Assembly (NCBI GenBank): GCA_032690845.1
Contig: CM064424.1
Span: 50,295,511 to 50,359,510, forward strand
Reading direction: 5' to 3'
Source: Eleusine coracana subsp. coracana
Taxonomy: Eukaryota > Streptophyta > Magnoliopsida > Poales > Poaceae
DNA: 64,000 bases
The position numbers and the translations under genes are program-made. Within the stretch, counting starts at the first letter, position 1. The number at the start of each line of letters is the position of its first letter. Below, piece by piece: positions 34,533 through 44,565 of this stretch. Below the pieces are notes generated by a model. The model did no database searches, was not told the origin of the DNA, and worked only from the letters and a program-made list of their open reading frames with translations.

Positions 34533-36649
34533 TCAAGCACGTGTTTTAGGCACCCAAGTTGGTTTGGGTCCCTTAACACTAGACACAAGAACCTTGGGCA
34601 CCCAGACACAAGGCTTCCACCTTGCATCATGTGGCCCAACAAACTTAGCAATCACTCTACCATAAGCATTACGGGTTAGCACATAAGAGGCATCAAAATC
34701 ATTAAAGGATATGGTAGGGGTCTTCATGTTCTTGTTGACTTGGGAAGCATTCTTGGGCTTGATGATGCTTTCTTGTTCCACTTTCTTTCCCTTGCTCTCA
34801 TGCACAAAGTTGATTCTCTTGTCGTGCCTTCTTTTGGGTGCATTCTTGTTGTACCCCAATCCTCTCTTGTCATGAGAGGCTCTTGGCTCACCAACTATTC
34901 TTGTTGTAGTCTCCACTTGAGCCTTCTTCTTGAGCTCATTGACTTGGTTATTTAGCTTCTCAATGATTGCATCTTGCTTGGCAATCATATCAACATCAAT
35001 GTTGTGGCACCTTCTACAACCCTTGCTTGTTGATGCTTGTGAAGATTCAAGCTTCTCCAACATTGATTGTGATTTTGTTTTGAGATCTTCAATGGCCTTA
35101 GCTAAAGCCTTGTTCTCCTCTTGCAAGACATTGCACCTCTCTTGATATTTCTTGGAGGTTGAGGTGCTTGATTCACTTGACTCATTGACTTTTGCAAGTT
35201 CTTTGGTCAAGGTCTTGTTCTTCTCCATTTCATGCTCTAGTTGCTTGGTGAGCTCTAGATTCTTGCTATTCTCTTCATTAAGCAACTCTTCTTGCCTATC
35301 AACGATCCTCTCTTGATTGTCCAACTCCCTTTGTAGCTTATCTAGCATTTTTACCATTTCATGCATAGAGGGGACCAAATCCTCCTCTTCATCGCTACAA
35401 TAAGAAGGATTGAAATCGGTGTGAGGAGCTACCTTGCTTTCCTTGGCCATGAAGCAACGAGGGGCATCATCTTCATCATCGGTGAGGTTGTTGAAGAGTG
35501 ACTTTTTGGCTGGGGGCAGGCCAATGGCGATATTAGCAATACCACCTTCATCATCTTCATCATCATCATCGGAGATGTACTCTTGGCCGCATGTCCCTTG
35601 TTGTATGGTTTTTTGTAGGGCTTTGTCTTGTTGTTGTACTTTTCATTTTTCTTGCCCATGCCATTCAATTTTGGACAATCGACAATGATGTGTCCTTGTT
35701 CATGACACTCATACCATCTTCTATTTATTCTTCTAGCTTTTGCCTTGTCAAAGCTTCTTTTGGTGAAACCATTCTTGATCATGTATTTGCCACATCTCTT
35801 GACAAATAAGGCAAATTCTTCATCATCTTCTTCTTCATCATCATTCTCTTCATCTTCTTCATCATCATCATCAGTCTTCTTGGCTTTGAGCGCCAAGTCC
35901 TTCTTGCTTGTGCTTTCTTCTCCTATGAACACATTCACTCTTTTGCCCTCGTCATCACGACTCTTGTGGGCATTTATTCTTCCAATGACTTTATCTGTTG
36001 TGAAGCTCTCAAAACCATCCTTCTCTTCAATGATGGTGCAAAGTGTGGAGTTACACATCCTAAGAGCCATGAGGAGCTTATAGTTGTCTTCCTCATCTTT
36101 GATGTTGTCACTATAGGATATTCTCTCATTTACAATGTCCATGAGCCTATCATGAGTTTGTTGAGGTTCTTCCCCATTATTCATCATGAAGAAGTTGAAT
36201 TGATTCTTGAGAACTTGAAGTCTTGACTTCTTAACAACATCCACTCCCTCATGGGCACATATAAGCTTCTTCCACATTTTCTGGGCATTCTCAATTCCCG
36301 CAACTCTTGAATATTCCTTAGGATTCAAGGAAGAGAGAATGGTCGACACCGCTTGAGCATTTCGATGTATGTTGAGTTGGTCCATAGTTGTAGGATTGTC
36401 CTTGTCTTCCAAGGTGTATCCTTTCTCCACAATTTCCTAAATTGGTGGAAGAATTGACTTGAGGTACATCTTCATGCGATGCTTATACCAACTAAAATCT
36501 TTGCCTTCAAAGTAAGGCAATCTTCCACTTCCACTTCTATGAATATTTGCCACATCGGCATAGTTGAAAGGGATGGATGCATGCAACTCATTTGCCTTAC
36601 TTGTTGAAGTAAGATCTTGAGGCTTGTCACCTTCTCTCGGCTTCGACAT
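34533..36649 (-). pseudogene. Element C gag with coiled-coil extension
   Basis: ATG at 36649 (MSKPREGDKPQDLTST). The gag core includes LPYFEGKDFSWYKHRMKMYL, then an in-frame TAG at 36437 where related proteins have Trp (IWEIVEKGY). The core continues to about 35800 with acidic D/E runs. The zinc knuckle is WYECHEQGHIIVDCP near 35720: the expected first Cys is Trp. A frameshift near 35590 leads to the segment from MAKESKVAPHTDFN (35450), with a long coiled coil (about residues 25-130) and basic tail. Gag forms the particle and binds RNA; the extension is typical of SIRE/Maximus. Confidence 0.88.
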
Positions 36650-36688
36650 CTTTTAATCTTCAAGCTTTCAAGCCTTGTAGAAGATTCA

Positions 36689-36701
36689 GACTCTGATACC
36701 A
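36689..36701 (-). other. Primer-binding site for tRNA-iMet, element C
   Basis: TGGTATCAGAGTC on the minus strand, two bases inside the right LTR start at 36704. Confidence 0.85.
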
Positions 36702-36826
36702 ATTGAAAGTTGCCTAGAGGGAGGGGGGGGGGGGGGGGTGAATAGGCAATCTAAAAATAATCCTGAAAAAGCACTAAAGGATAATCAAATAACCAGGAGT
36801 GATGGAACTTCCATCAGGGTCGACGG

Positions 36827-37588
36827 TGATGAGGACATCACCATGCTGGATACGTGCATATCATGGCCTTCCCCAAGTTACAAGTCGTCACCAACTCGGT
36901 CGCCGCGTTCGTCTCGGATTCAGCCGACACCCCTTCACGGTTTTGATGATATCTCCCACATCCGACATCCAAACGAGGCGTTCTTTGATGCGTTGGAAAG
37001 GGGACGACGACGCCGTCGTTTTGTTTCTGGTCTTAGCTCTAGAAGGGTCGGGAGTCATAATATGTGACCATGACAAGGTGCTGCACCACCTATTTTGGGC
37101 CAACTTGGCCATGTACCGTGTCGGGCCTTAAGCCCATGTTGTGGGAGCCCCCCTAGGCACCCCCAACCCTAGGACGTCCCTGGTTCCTACATAAACTTAG
37201 TAGCCGCCATCTTTTAGTTTCGGGTTTTGTTTAGTTCAGTTTTCCAGAGAGAAACTTGATCGAATTATTGTAACTGTGACGACAAGTTCTTTTACAGTAA
37301 TCCAGAGCCCCTGTTCTTGTTCTACACCACTATGGCGATTAGTCCTTTTGTGTTCAAAGCTTGAACCTTTTCTTGTGATTCGCTTCATCCATATTTGCAA
37401 TTTCAGATTGCGTGTTTATCCTCTCTTGCTTGTGTTCTCGATTTTGCTTGCAGGAACAATCAAGTTGTGCTTGGTGTAACGGCTGCGGGGTTGGATCGTG
37501 TCTGATTCAAGCCGGGTCGTTATCGTCGAGTTCCCCAAATTTGAGTTTATCCCCTTACCTCTCGGAAGATCGGGCCATATCTACATCA
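36827..37588 (+). repeat. Left (5') LTR of element D
   Basis: 762 bp. It carries an open frame of about 80 codons from the LTR start to a stop at 37067, shared with the other two copies of this LTR in the window. Confidence 0.9.
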
Positions 37589-37590
37589 AG

Positions 37591-37600
37591 TGGTATCAGA
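37591..37600 (+). other. Primer-binding site, tRNA-iMet, element D
   Basis: TGGTATCAGA starts two bases after the LTR end. Confidence 0.8.
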
Positions 37601-38721
37601 TTCCTAGGTTCCCTGTGAGGTATTATCGTGTTCTTCCCTTTAGATTCATTTGTATTCATCACCTTTTGTCCACGAAAAAGCCTACAAAAAAATATTTCCC
37701 CACCATCCCAGACATTGTTTAGCCTTTGCATAATTTAATTTCAGAGTCCGTAGTGTTGAGTTTGTATCCTAGTCGAGTTCAGTTGCTGGTTTGAATTTGT
37801 GTTTTGATTCGGTTTGTGTTTTGATCTCCGCTGCGCACCACCATCACCATCGTGTTTTTTATTGGATTCACCATTGTGTCACCCACCCACCATACCCAAA
37901 ATCCATTGCCAACAAAAAAATCCTACCTGATTCTGTCCCCCCCCCCCCCTCACCCCTCAAACCCTATCTTGACATACCTTCGGTAAAATAGGCATAACTT
38001 TTCGCTCGTTGCTCCGATTGGGCTGAAAATTTTACAGCAGATTCTTGACTCAAAGCTGATGTGACCCACAATTGGCTCCGCCCTGTGTGCCCTCGTCAAA
38101 AACTTCAAAAAAAATCAGGAAAAAGTAGAAAAAATTTGTGAAGTCAAAAATAACGCTTTCGATGAAACTTTGTGATTTTGCCTACCCTTTGTTTTCCCTC
38201 CATTTGAGTTGAAACTTCTTGTGGTTCCTTCCTTTGTGTTCCTCTATCACAAAAAAATATTGGAAAAATCATACAAAAAATTCAAGATTTGGATTTGCAA
38301 CCCCCCCCCCCCCCCCCTGAAAATTCTAAGTCTGTGAAGTCTGTTTTGATCCTTGCTGCCTTTGCCATTGTTCTTTGCCATTGTTCTTGCTGTCACAACT
38401 GTTTTTGAACATGATTCTTTTGTCAACAATTAGAACACTGCTTTGGACATTTATTCAGTGCTACTATCTGTTATTGAATTGTGTTCCATTGACAAACATA
38501 TTAGCCTTCCAAGCTATACATATTGCAGCACAGGTTTCTTCCTTGCAACTGTTACACCCAAGCTCAACTACAGATTATGTCGGCCTGTTTGGCTTTGGTA
38601 AGAACACTTGCAAGATTGTGATACATTGCTTCTGATATTGTTTTCCACTTACTACACCCTCTGTTGCCTGCTAGTTGATAGGGCTAATCTTTTTGTTTAA
38701 TCTTGTCTTTTGCTTTTAACC
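37601..38721 (+). other. Leader of element D
   Basis: Non-coding; contains long C runs at 37938-37949 and 38291-38308. No other feature seen. Confidence 0.5.
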
Positions 38722-40622
38722 ATGTCGGAGAAAGGGAAAGGGACACCTGGAGAGTTGGAGTCCCCTACAGACTTCAATGATTGCGTGTCCAAGGCCGAGC
38801 TCACGAAGCTTCTTGCGGACCAGCGTACATTCATGGAAACGAAGTTTGCCGAGTTGATGGGTCACATCAACACTGTTGCCCACCGCATTGAGGATGTTGA
38901 ACGACGACCTCCACCTTAACAAGCTACTGATGATGATGATTTTGACCGTGATGCAGACCGTCTTCACCGTAATCGACACGGTATGGGAGGTAATAACAAT
39001 CGTGGTAATACTGATTCTTTTGTTAACCCAAATTTAACATACCACCTTTTGCTGGTAGTGCTGATCCTGAAGTATACTTAGATTGGGAACTTGCTGTTGA
39101 ACAGAAATTTAATTCTCATTTAGTTCCTGTTGAGCATAGAGTTAGACTTGCTACTAGTGAGTTTATAGGTTTTGCTCTCTTTTGGTGGAATGATCTTTGC
39201 AATACTAATGTTGTTATACCTGCCACTTGGCCTATTTTGAAACAACGCATGAAATCTCGTTTTGTTCCTCCTTATTCCCAACGTGATTTATGTTTGAAAT
39301 TACAATCTTTAACACAAGGTAGTAAAACAGTAGAGGAATGTTATCAGGAATTGCTTATTGGTTTAGCACGTTGTAATATACATGAAGATGATGTTGAAAC
39401 TAGTGCTAGATTTTTTGGTGGTTTGAACTATGATATCCAGAATATTGTTGACTATAAAGAGTGGAATAGGTTCAGCCAATTGTATCATATTGCTCTTAAG
39501 GCTGAACGAGAAGTACAGGGACGCCTTCCACAACAATCTTGCAGGTCCAACACTGAGCAATCTCTCCAGCAACGTACTGGAGTAGAGAACTTGAAGAGTC
39601 ATGTTGCTAAGCCACTAGCATCAACTTTTCCACTTGTGCCTACTTCTGCAGCGCAATCGTCTAGTGTGCAGCACCAACACCAGAAGAAGGTTACTACTTC
39701 CGGTTCTAGGAGTGGCTCCTCCACCACCATTATTTGCCACCATTGCAAGGGCATGGGACATGTCATGAAGGATTGCCCTAGTCGTCGTGCTTTCATCACT
39801 ACCACTGATGGGTATGAAAGTTCTAGTGATGTTGAAGATGAATTTGCTCGTATGCCTAACCTTGTTGCAGATTCCACGGAGGAGCAGGAGACCACCGTCA
39901 TTGATTCCATTGCTGCCACCGTGGGCTTTCCTAGCCTCATTGTACAGCGTGTGTTGACCACTCAGGTGGGACAAGAGGAAGAACAACAACACAACAATTT
40001 ATTCTACATGTACCTCATTGTCGCGGACCGCTGTGCTCTCACCATCATTGATACTGGGAGCTATAACAACTTGGTAAGTTCTGATTTGGTAAGCAATCTT
40101 GGCTTGACCATGCATGCACTACATCAGCCCTACCACATCAAATGGTTGAACAATAGTGGTACGACACAGGTAACTTGATCAGCACGTATACACTTTTCAG
40201 TAGGTTCTTATCAAGACTCTGCTGATTTTCATGTTGTATCTATGCAAGCATGTTCACTTTTATTGGGCCGTCCATGGGAATATGATACGGATGCTGCCCA
40301 CCATGGTAGAACTAATACATAGACATTCGTGCATAAGGACAGGAATGTTACTTTGTGTCCGTTATTGCCTGCTGATATTAGAAATCATTTTAAACTGCTT
40401 GCTGAAAATACTGAGAATAAACATGATAACAAACAACTTTCTGATGTTAAACATAAGGCTATTCAGTTAAAGGGATGTGCTTTTCTTGCTATGACATCTA
40501 CTATTACTGAACTATGTGATAATCATGATGCACCTTGCTATACTATGCTTTATCGTGATATATCTTGTATCGATGACCATGTATCTTGTACTTTGCATTC
40601 TGCTAGTACTAACCTTTTGTAG
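38722..40622 (+). pseudogene. gag-protease of element D, broken
   Basis: ATG at 38722 (MSEKGKGTPGELESPTDFND) opens the gag N terminus, stopped by TAA at 38917. A frameshift near 39040 leads to the gag core PPFAGSADPEVYLDWELAVE, FALFWWNDLC, then LKQRMKSRFVPPYSQRDLCL and FGGLNYDIQNIVDYKEW. A CCHC knuckle CHHCKGMGHVMKDCP is at about 39738. The protease active site is ALTIIDTGSYNNLVS near 40045, followed by LLLGRPWEYDTD. In-frame stops at 40178, near 40320 and at 40620. No reverse transcriptase or integrase, although the downstream LTR ORF stays in frame. Non-autonomous and defective. Confidence 0.85.
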
Positions 40623-40910
40623 GAGATTGATGCTGAGATGAAGTCGAGGGCGACTCCAATTCAAGAAGGTGAGGATGATGAGGACATCACCATGCTGGAT
40701 ACGCGCATATCATGGCCTTCCCCAAGTTACAAGTCGTCTTCGGTCGCCGCTTCGTCTCGGATTCAGCCGACACCCCTTCACGGTTTTGATGATATCTCCC
40801 ACATCCGACATCCAAACGAGGTGTTCTTTGATGCGTTGGAAAGGGGACGACGACGCCGTCATTTTGTTTCTGGTCCTAGATCCATAACGGTCGTGAGTCA
40901 TAATATGTGA
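40623..40910 (+). pseudogene. C-terminal ORF of element D running into its 3' LTR
   Basis: In frame with the protease part after the TAG at 40620 the reading continues EIDAEMKSRATPIQEG and enters the LTR at 40676 (DEDITMLDTRISWPSPSY), to an Arg-rich ERGRRRRHFVSG and a stop after SHNM near 40908. The same tail is open in the left LTR and in the solo LTR at 62803-63566, with indels that keep frame. In CRM-type elements the integrase C terminus is known to extend into the 3' LTR; here the same tail is joined to a gag-protease ORF. Confidence 0.6.
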
Positions 40911-41426
40911 CCATGACAAGGTGTTGTGCCACCTATTTTGGGCCAACTTGGCCATGCATCGTGTCTTATGCCCATGTTGTGGGCGCCCCCGTGGCCGTCC
41001 CCAACCCTAGGACGTCCCTAGTTCCTACATAAATTCAGTAGCCGCCGTCTTTTAGTTTCGGGTTTTGTTTAGTTCAGTTTTCCAGAGAGAAACTTGATCG
41101 AATTATTGTAACTGTGGTGACAAGTCCTTTTACACTAATTCAGGGCCCCTGTTCTTGTTCTACACCACTATGGTGATTAGTCCTTTTGTGTTCAGAGCTT
41201 GAACCTTTTTTTGTGATTTGCTTCATCCATATTTGCAATTTCATATTGCGTGTTTATCCTCTCTTGCTTGTGTTCTCGATTTCGCTTGCAGGAACAATCA
41301 AGTTGTGCTTGGTGTAACGGCTGCGGGGTTGGATCATGTCTGATTCAAGCCGGGTCGTCATCGCCAAGTTCCCCAAATTCGAGTTCATCCCCTTACCTCT
41401 CGAAAGATCGGGCCATATTTACATCA
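40676..41426 (+). repeat. Right (3') LTR of element D
   Basis: 751 bp, TGATGAGGACATCACC to TTACATCA, preceded by the purine-rich AAGAAGGTGAGGA. Confidence 0.9.
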
Positions 41427-42131
41427 GACGGAACTTCCGTCGCCACGAAAGTTCTATCAAGTGACAGAACTTCTCACTACCTTTCCTCTAAGCAATGAAC
41501 AACGCAGATAACAAAGAGAAGGAAACACTAGCTTGGTAGAAGTGAAGCTAATATAATGTAAGCCAAGAATTCTTGAATGAAGACTAGCTACACAATTAAC
41601 AAATGATACAAGCACAATAATATGAAAGAAATAAGCAAGCACAAATATAAGAGCGGGAAAGTAAAGAGAGATACAAGAATTAACCCAAGGTTCGGCAACC
41701 ACACTAAGTAGTTCCTATGTACTCGTTGAGGAGCCACACAAAGTGGCCGGGTCTCTCTCAACCCTTTTCTCGACCAAGCAATCACAAAGATCGTGCTTGG
41801 ATTTTCTTTCTCCACTTGATTCTTTTCCTCCGGAGGTGAATCACACCTTTACAAACATCCCTGACTCACCACACAAAGTTGGGAGTTCAAGGGCGACGCC
41901 TAGCCATCTAGGAGACCAAGTCTCCAAGAGTAACAAGCAAATCAAATCTTGATGGGGAGGGAAAGATGTGCTCAAGCTTTTGAGTGGATGGATTCAATCT
42001 TTTTGTGTTTAGATCTCTCTCACTTGGATTGGAATATCAAGAACAAGCCTAGGAGTAAGAGGGGAGAGCTCTAGCTGAAGAGTGAGTGAAATGGCAAGGA
42101 ATCCAACCCTTCCCATGGGGGAAGGGGTACT

Positions 42132-42141
42132 CTATCTATAG
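42132..42141 (-). promoter_or_regulatory. TATA-like box of element C right LTR
   Basis: Same CTATAGATAG context as 27337-27346, in the 5' LTR. Confidence 0.5.
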
Positions 42142-42182
42142 AGAGAGCTAAAAAACTAGCCGTTATAGTATTTTCTGGGTCT

Positions 42183-42660
42183 GACGGAACTTCCATGGTC
42201 ACCCACAGAACTTCCATCAATTCAAATTTAGTCGTTGTAAAGCACTGGAAGTGAGCAAAAGATGCTGTGACGGAACTTCCGTCAAAAGGTGATGGAACTT
42301 CCGTCACTCTCGGTTTGACAAGAAAGAAAGATGCTCACAGAACTTCCGTGAGAGCTACAGAGGTTCTTGGTGACGGAACTTCCGTTGAAAAGTGACAGAA
42401 CTTCTGTCACTCTCGATTTGACAGGAAAAAGCCTCACAGAACTTCTGTGAGAGCCACAGAGGTTCTTGGTGATGGAACTTCCATCGTAGGGTGATGGAAC
42501 TTCCATCACTCTCGGGTGTGCAGAAGGTAGAAACCCGACGCTGATGGAACTTCCGTCACTAGGTGACGGAACTTCCATCACCCTCGAGTTAACATCAAAG
42601 CCAGACCCGACGCTGACGGAACTTCCATGAGAGGACTCATGGAACTTCCGTCACTCTCTG
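42183..42660. promoter_or_regulatory. Main dyad array in U3 of element C right LTR
   Basis: Matches the array at 27388-27860 unit by unit. Most units keep symmetry, some through paired changes (GATGGAA with TTCCATC). Confidence 0.75.
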
Positions 42661-43006
42661 TCTTGCTAAGTAAAAGGCTGATTCCTAGGCTTTGTTGGCT
42701 AGGTTTTCAAACAAATTGATTTAGAGCTTGAGCACAATGTTTCCCTTACTAGCAAGATAAGTTTTACCCCTCTTAATAGTTTGGCATACCTATGACTCAA
42801 AACAAATACCATAAAAGCTGAACTTGAACCACCATGAGCCATTTTATTTTCACTTTTATTGAGGGATAGACTTTGTCACATTAGTGGGTAATTATCTTTT
42901 CTCTTGATGATCTGCACATTTTCTTCATAAGCATGTTAGCACAATTTTAATCTTTTGTCATTAATCACCAAAACCCACTAGGGGACCTAGATGCATCTTC
43001 ACTTAC

Positions 43007-43153
43007 AGTATTTTCCTGATTCAAAGGTGCAAATTGCTTCCAATTGAATTTAAAGTAAATGGTGCTTTGAGCTCATGGTTTTTTTGACCAGTATTCAATT
43101 TCAAGTACCACCTACATAGTATAATATTTCTGAACTTTTTTGGGATGAATCCT
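43007..43153. repeat. Backbone fragment between elements C and F
   Basis: Matches parts of 10676-10730 and 9080-9160, and continues after element F at 47726. Element F inserted at the AATCCTT of this sequence. Confidence 0.65.
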
Positions 43154-43504
43154 TGTTGACGGTCCTTAAATGCTAAATCTGACCATCAAATCCTTGCATA
43201 AATAACATAAAAGAAATAACTAACATGGGGGTAGGAGCTTGTTACTAACAATTTCCACAAGTGTTAGTGAATATTTGCATGCAGGTGATTTATTAACAAA
43301 TTCAAGGAAATATCAGAGTTACAGGAGGAGAAGTAATTAAAGCCCATAAACTTGAAGTAAGAAGTTATCAAATAATATATTAGACCTCACTATGTTGAAG
43401 CTCTCGTCGAGCTGATCAAAACGCATATATAACTTGCCTAAATCGGACTTCGGATATAAGAGTTATGAAGCATAGAAGATCATGAGTTTGGGTTGAACCG
43501 ACAC

Positions 43505-43512
43505 TGACGTCA
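43505..43512 (+). promoter_or_regulatory. Palindromic TGACGTCA (bZIP-type) in element F left LTR
   Basis: TGACGTCAGC followed by a second ATGTCAGC half-site, about 160 bases upstream of the TATA at 43672. The layout resembles TGACG-containing as-1-like elements. The 3' LTR keeps it at 46730-46737. Confidence 0.5.
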
Positions 43513-43671
43513 GCATGATGTCAGCGCGCGCGAGAGAGGAAGTGAATGACGGTTCAGGTTGCTTGGCTCAGTTGGGAAGCCCATTATTTGGCCCCTAAGG
43601 ATAAGGGATAGTCTAAGGAATATTCTCTTATTCTTAGGAAAGGTTCTCCACTCCCCCAAGTCACCTCCCAC

Positions 43672-43679
43672 TATAAATA
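43672..43679 (+). promoter_or_regulatory. TATA box, element F left LTR
   Basis: TATAAATA in CCCACTATAAATAGAGCCC; repeated at 46897-46904 in the right LTR. Confidence 0.65.
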
Positions 43680-44413
43680 GAGCCCCTCTCCCTCTCATTT
43701 CATACAACACACAAGAAGAGAGTTTAGACCTCCATTTCAAAGGCTTTAGCACTGCCAAAGTGCTTAGAAAATAGGGAGAGAGTGAGGGAGAGTTCATGGA
43801 AGCGCCATGCTTGTCGGTGATCTTCCCCACACTTGTACCTTGGCGGATGCTTTCCTTTTCAAGTAAGTGTTCGTGATTTCTCTGTGGCATTTAAGTTTCC
43901 TATTTAAGTAAGTTCTTTCTTTTATTACTTACGGGATCATCGCTCTATTTAGTTAGAGTATCTTAGTCTTCTATAAGTGTGGTACCGAGACTAGGGTAGT
44001 AATTAATAGCATAGACGTGGTGTCTAGGTTAGAGGTTACCTTTGTTTGCCGCGTGCCCCACGGTTTGTAGAGGTAGTCGGTAGGTGGTGACAACCCTATC
44101 CGGCCTCTGTAATCCTCCACGTTCGGGTACGTCATAGAGCTGTTGGCCGGCATCGCCTGTGGATGCAGGGGTAAGCCGGTGCCCGAAGTTAGTAGCAAAA
44201 GACCGAACCTATCTTATTATAGGATCCTTGACCATAGGAATCCTCTCAACCCTCTGCCTACCATATTCTTGTTGTCCTTGGACGGATTAGTTTAGAAGAA
44301 TAGTACACACACGTTCCATGTGATTTGATAACCTGGAATACTCCTAGGTGAAGTGCTACATTGGTATCAGTGGGCTTGCGGATTTATCTGTGAACGTAGG
44401 AAATACCAACAAG

Positions 44414-44539
44414 CATTTCTGGCGCTGTTGTCGGGGATAGTAATATTTCTGGTGTGATGTTAAGAAGTGTCAATAAGCATTTCTGGCGCCATTGCTGGGG
44501 ATAGTAATATTTCTAGTGGGACGCTAAGAAGTATCAACA
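44414..44539 (+). repeat. Tandem PBS-like modules at the end of element F LTR
   Basis: Units of about 60 bases, each with CATTTCTGGCGCC, GGGGATAGTAATATTTCT and AAGAAGTGTCAA, occur twice inside the LTR and lead into the true primer site. The right LTR has the same pair at 47598-47725. The module repeats the LTR terminus together with primer-site sequence. Confidence 0.7.
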
Positions 44540-44547
44540 AGCAATTC

Positions 44548-44565
44548 TGGCGCCGTTGCCGAGGA
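44548..44565 (+). other. Primer-binding site, tRNA-Asp, element F
   Basis: TGGCGCCGTTGCCGAGGA differs by one base from the complement of the plant tRNA-Asp 3' end. Confidence 0.8.

Larger units (their letters stand above)
36827..41426 (+). mobile_element. Element D: gag-protease Ty3/gypsy element nested in element C, TSD GACGG
   Basis: LTRs at 36827-37588 and 40676-41426, both TGATGAGGACATCACC to TACATCA. Identical GACGG flanks (36822-36826 and 41427-41431) coincide with the CGACGG of the interrupted dyad in element C. A tRNA-iMet primer site follows the left LTR. The interior carries gag and protease only. The LTR ends, the primer site and an ORF that continues into the 3' LTR recall the CRM/CRR chromovirus group, including its non-autonomous forms; this assignment is from memory and tentative. 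Confidence 0.9.
26523..43001 (-). mobile_element. Element C: SIRE-type Ty1/copia retrotransposon with aORF, TSD CTTAC
   Basis: LTRs at 26523-28206 and 36704-43001 (the latter split by element D) flank an 8.5-kb interior read on the minus strand. Identical CTTAC lies at 26518-26522 and 43002-43006. The order is gag with coiled coil, protease, integrase, reverse transcriptase, RNase H, then a dyad-rich spacer and an extra ORF before the polypurine tract. The LTR begins TGAAAGTTGCCTAGAGGG and continues with a G-run and TGAATAGG, as in other SIRE/Maximus elements of plants. Pol is interrupted by frameshifts, so the copy is dead. Without element D it is about 11.9 kb. Confidence 0.93.
36704..43001 (-). 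repeat. Right (5') LTR of element C, interrupted by element D
   Basis: 36704-36826 and 41432-43001 together match the left LTR, with element D and its GACGG duplication between them. A run of 16 G lies at 36723-36738, against 11 G at the same place in the left LTR. Confidence 0.92.
43154..44539 (+). repeat. Left (5') LTR of element F
   Basis: 1386 bp. It ends in three tandem PBS-like modules (see 44414-44539). Confidence 0.85.

Noticed and set aside
35745..36083. Ser/Leu-rich plus-strand frame
   Set aside because: Antisense of the acidic gag segment of element C.
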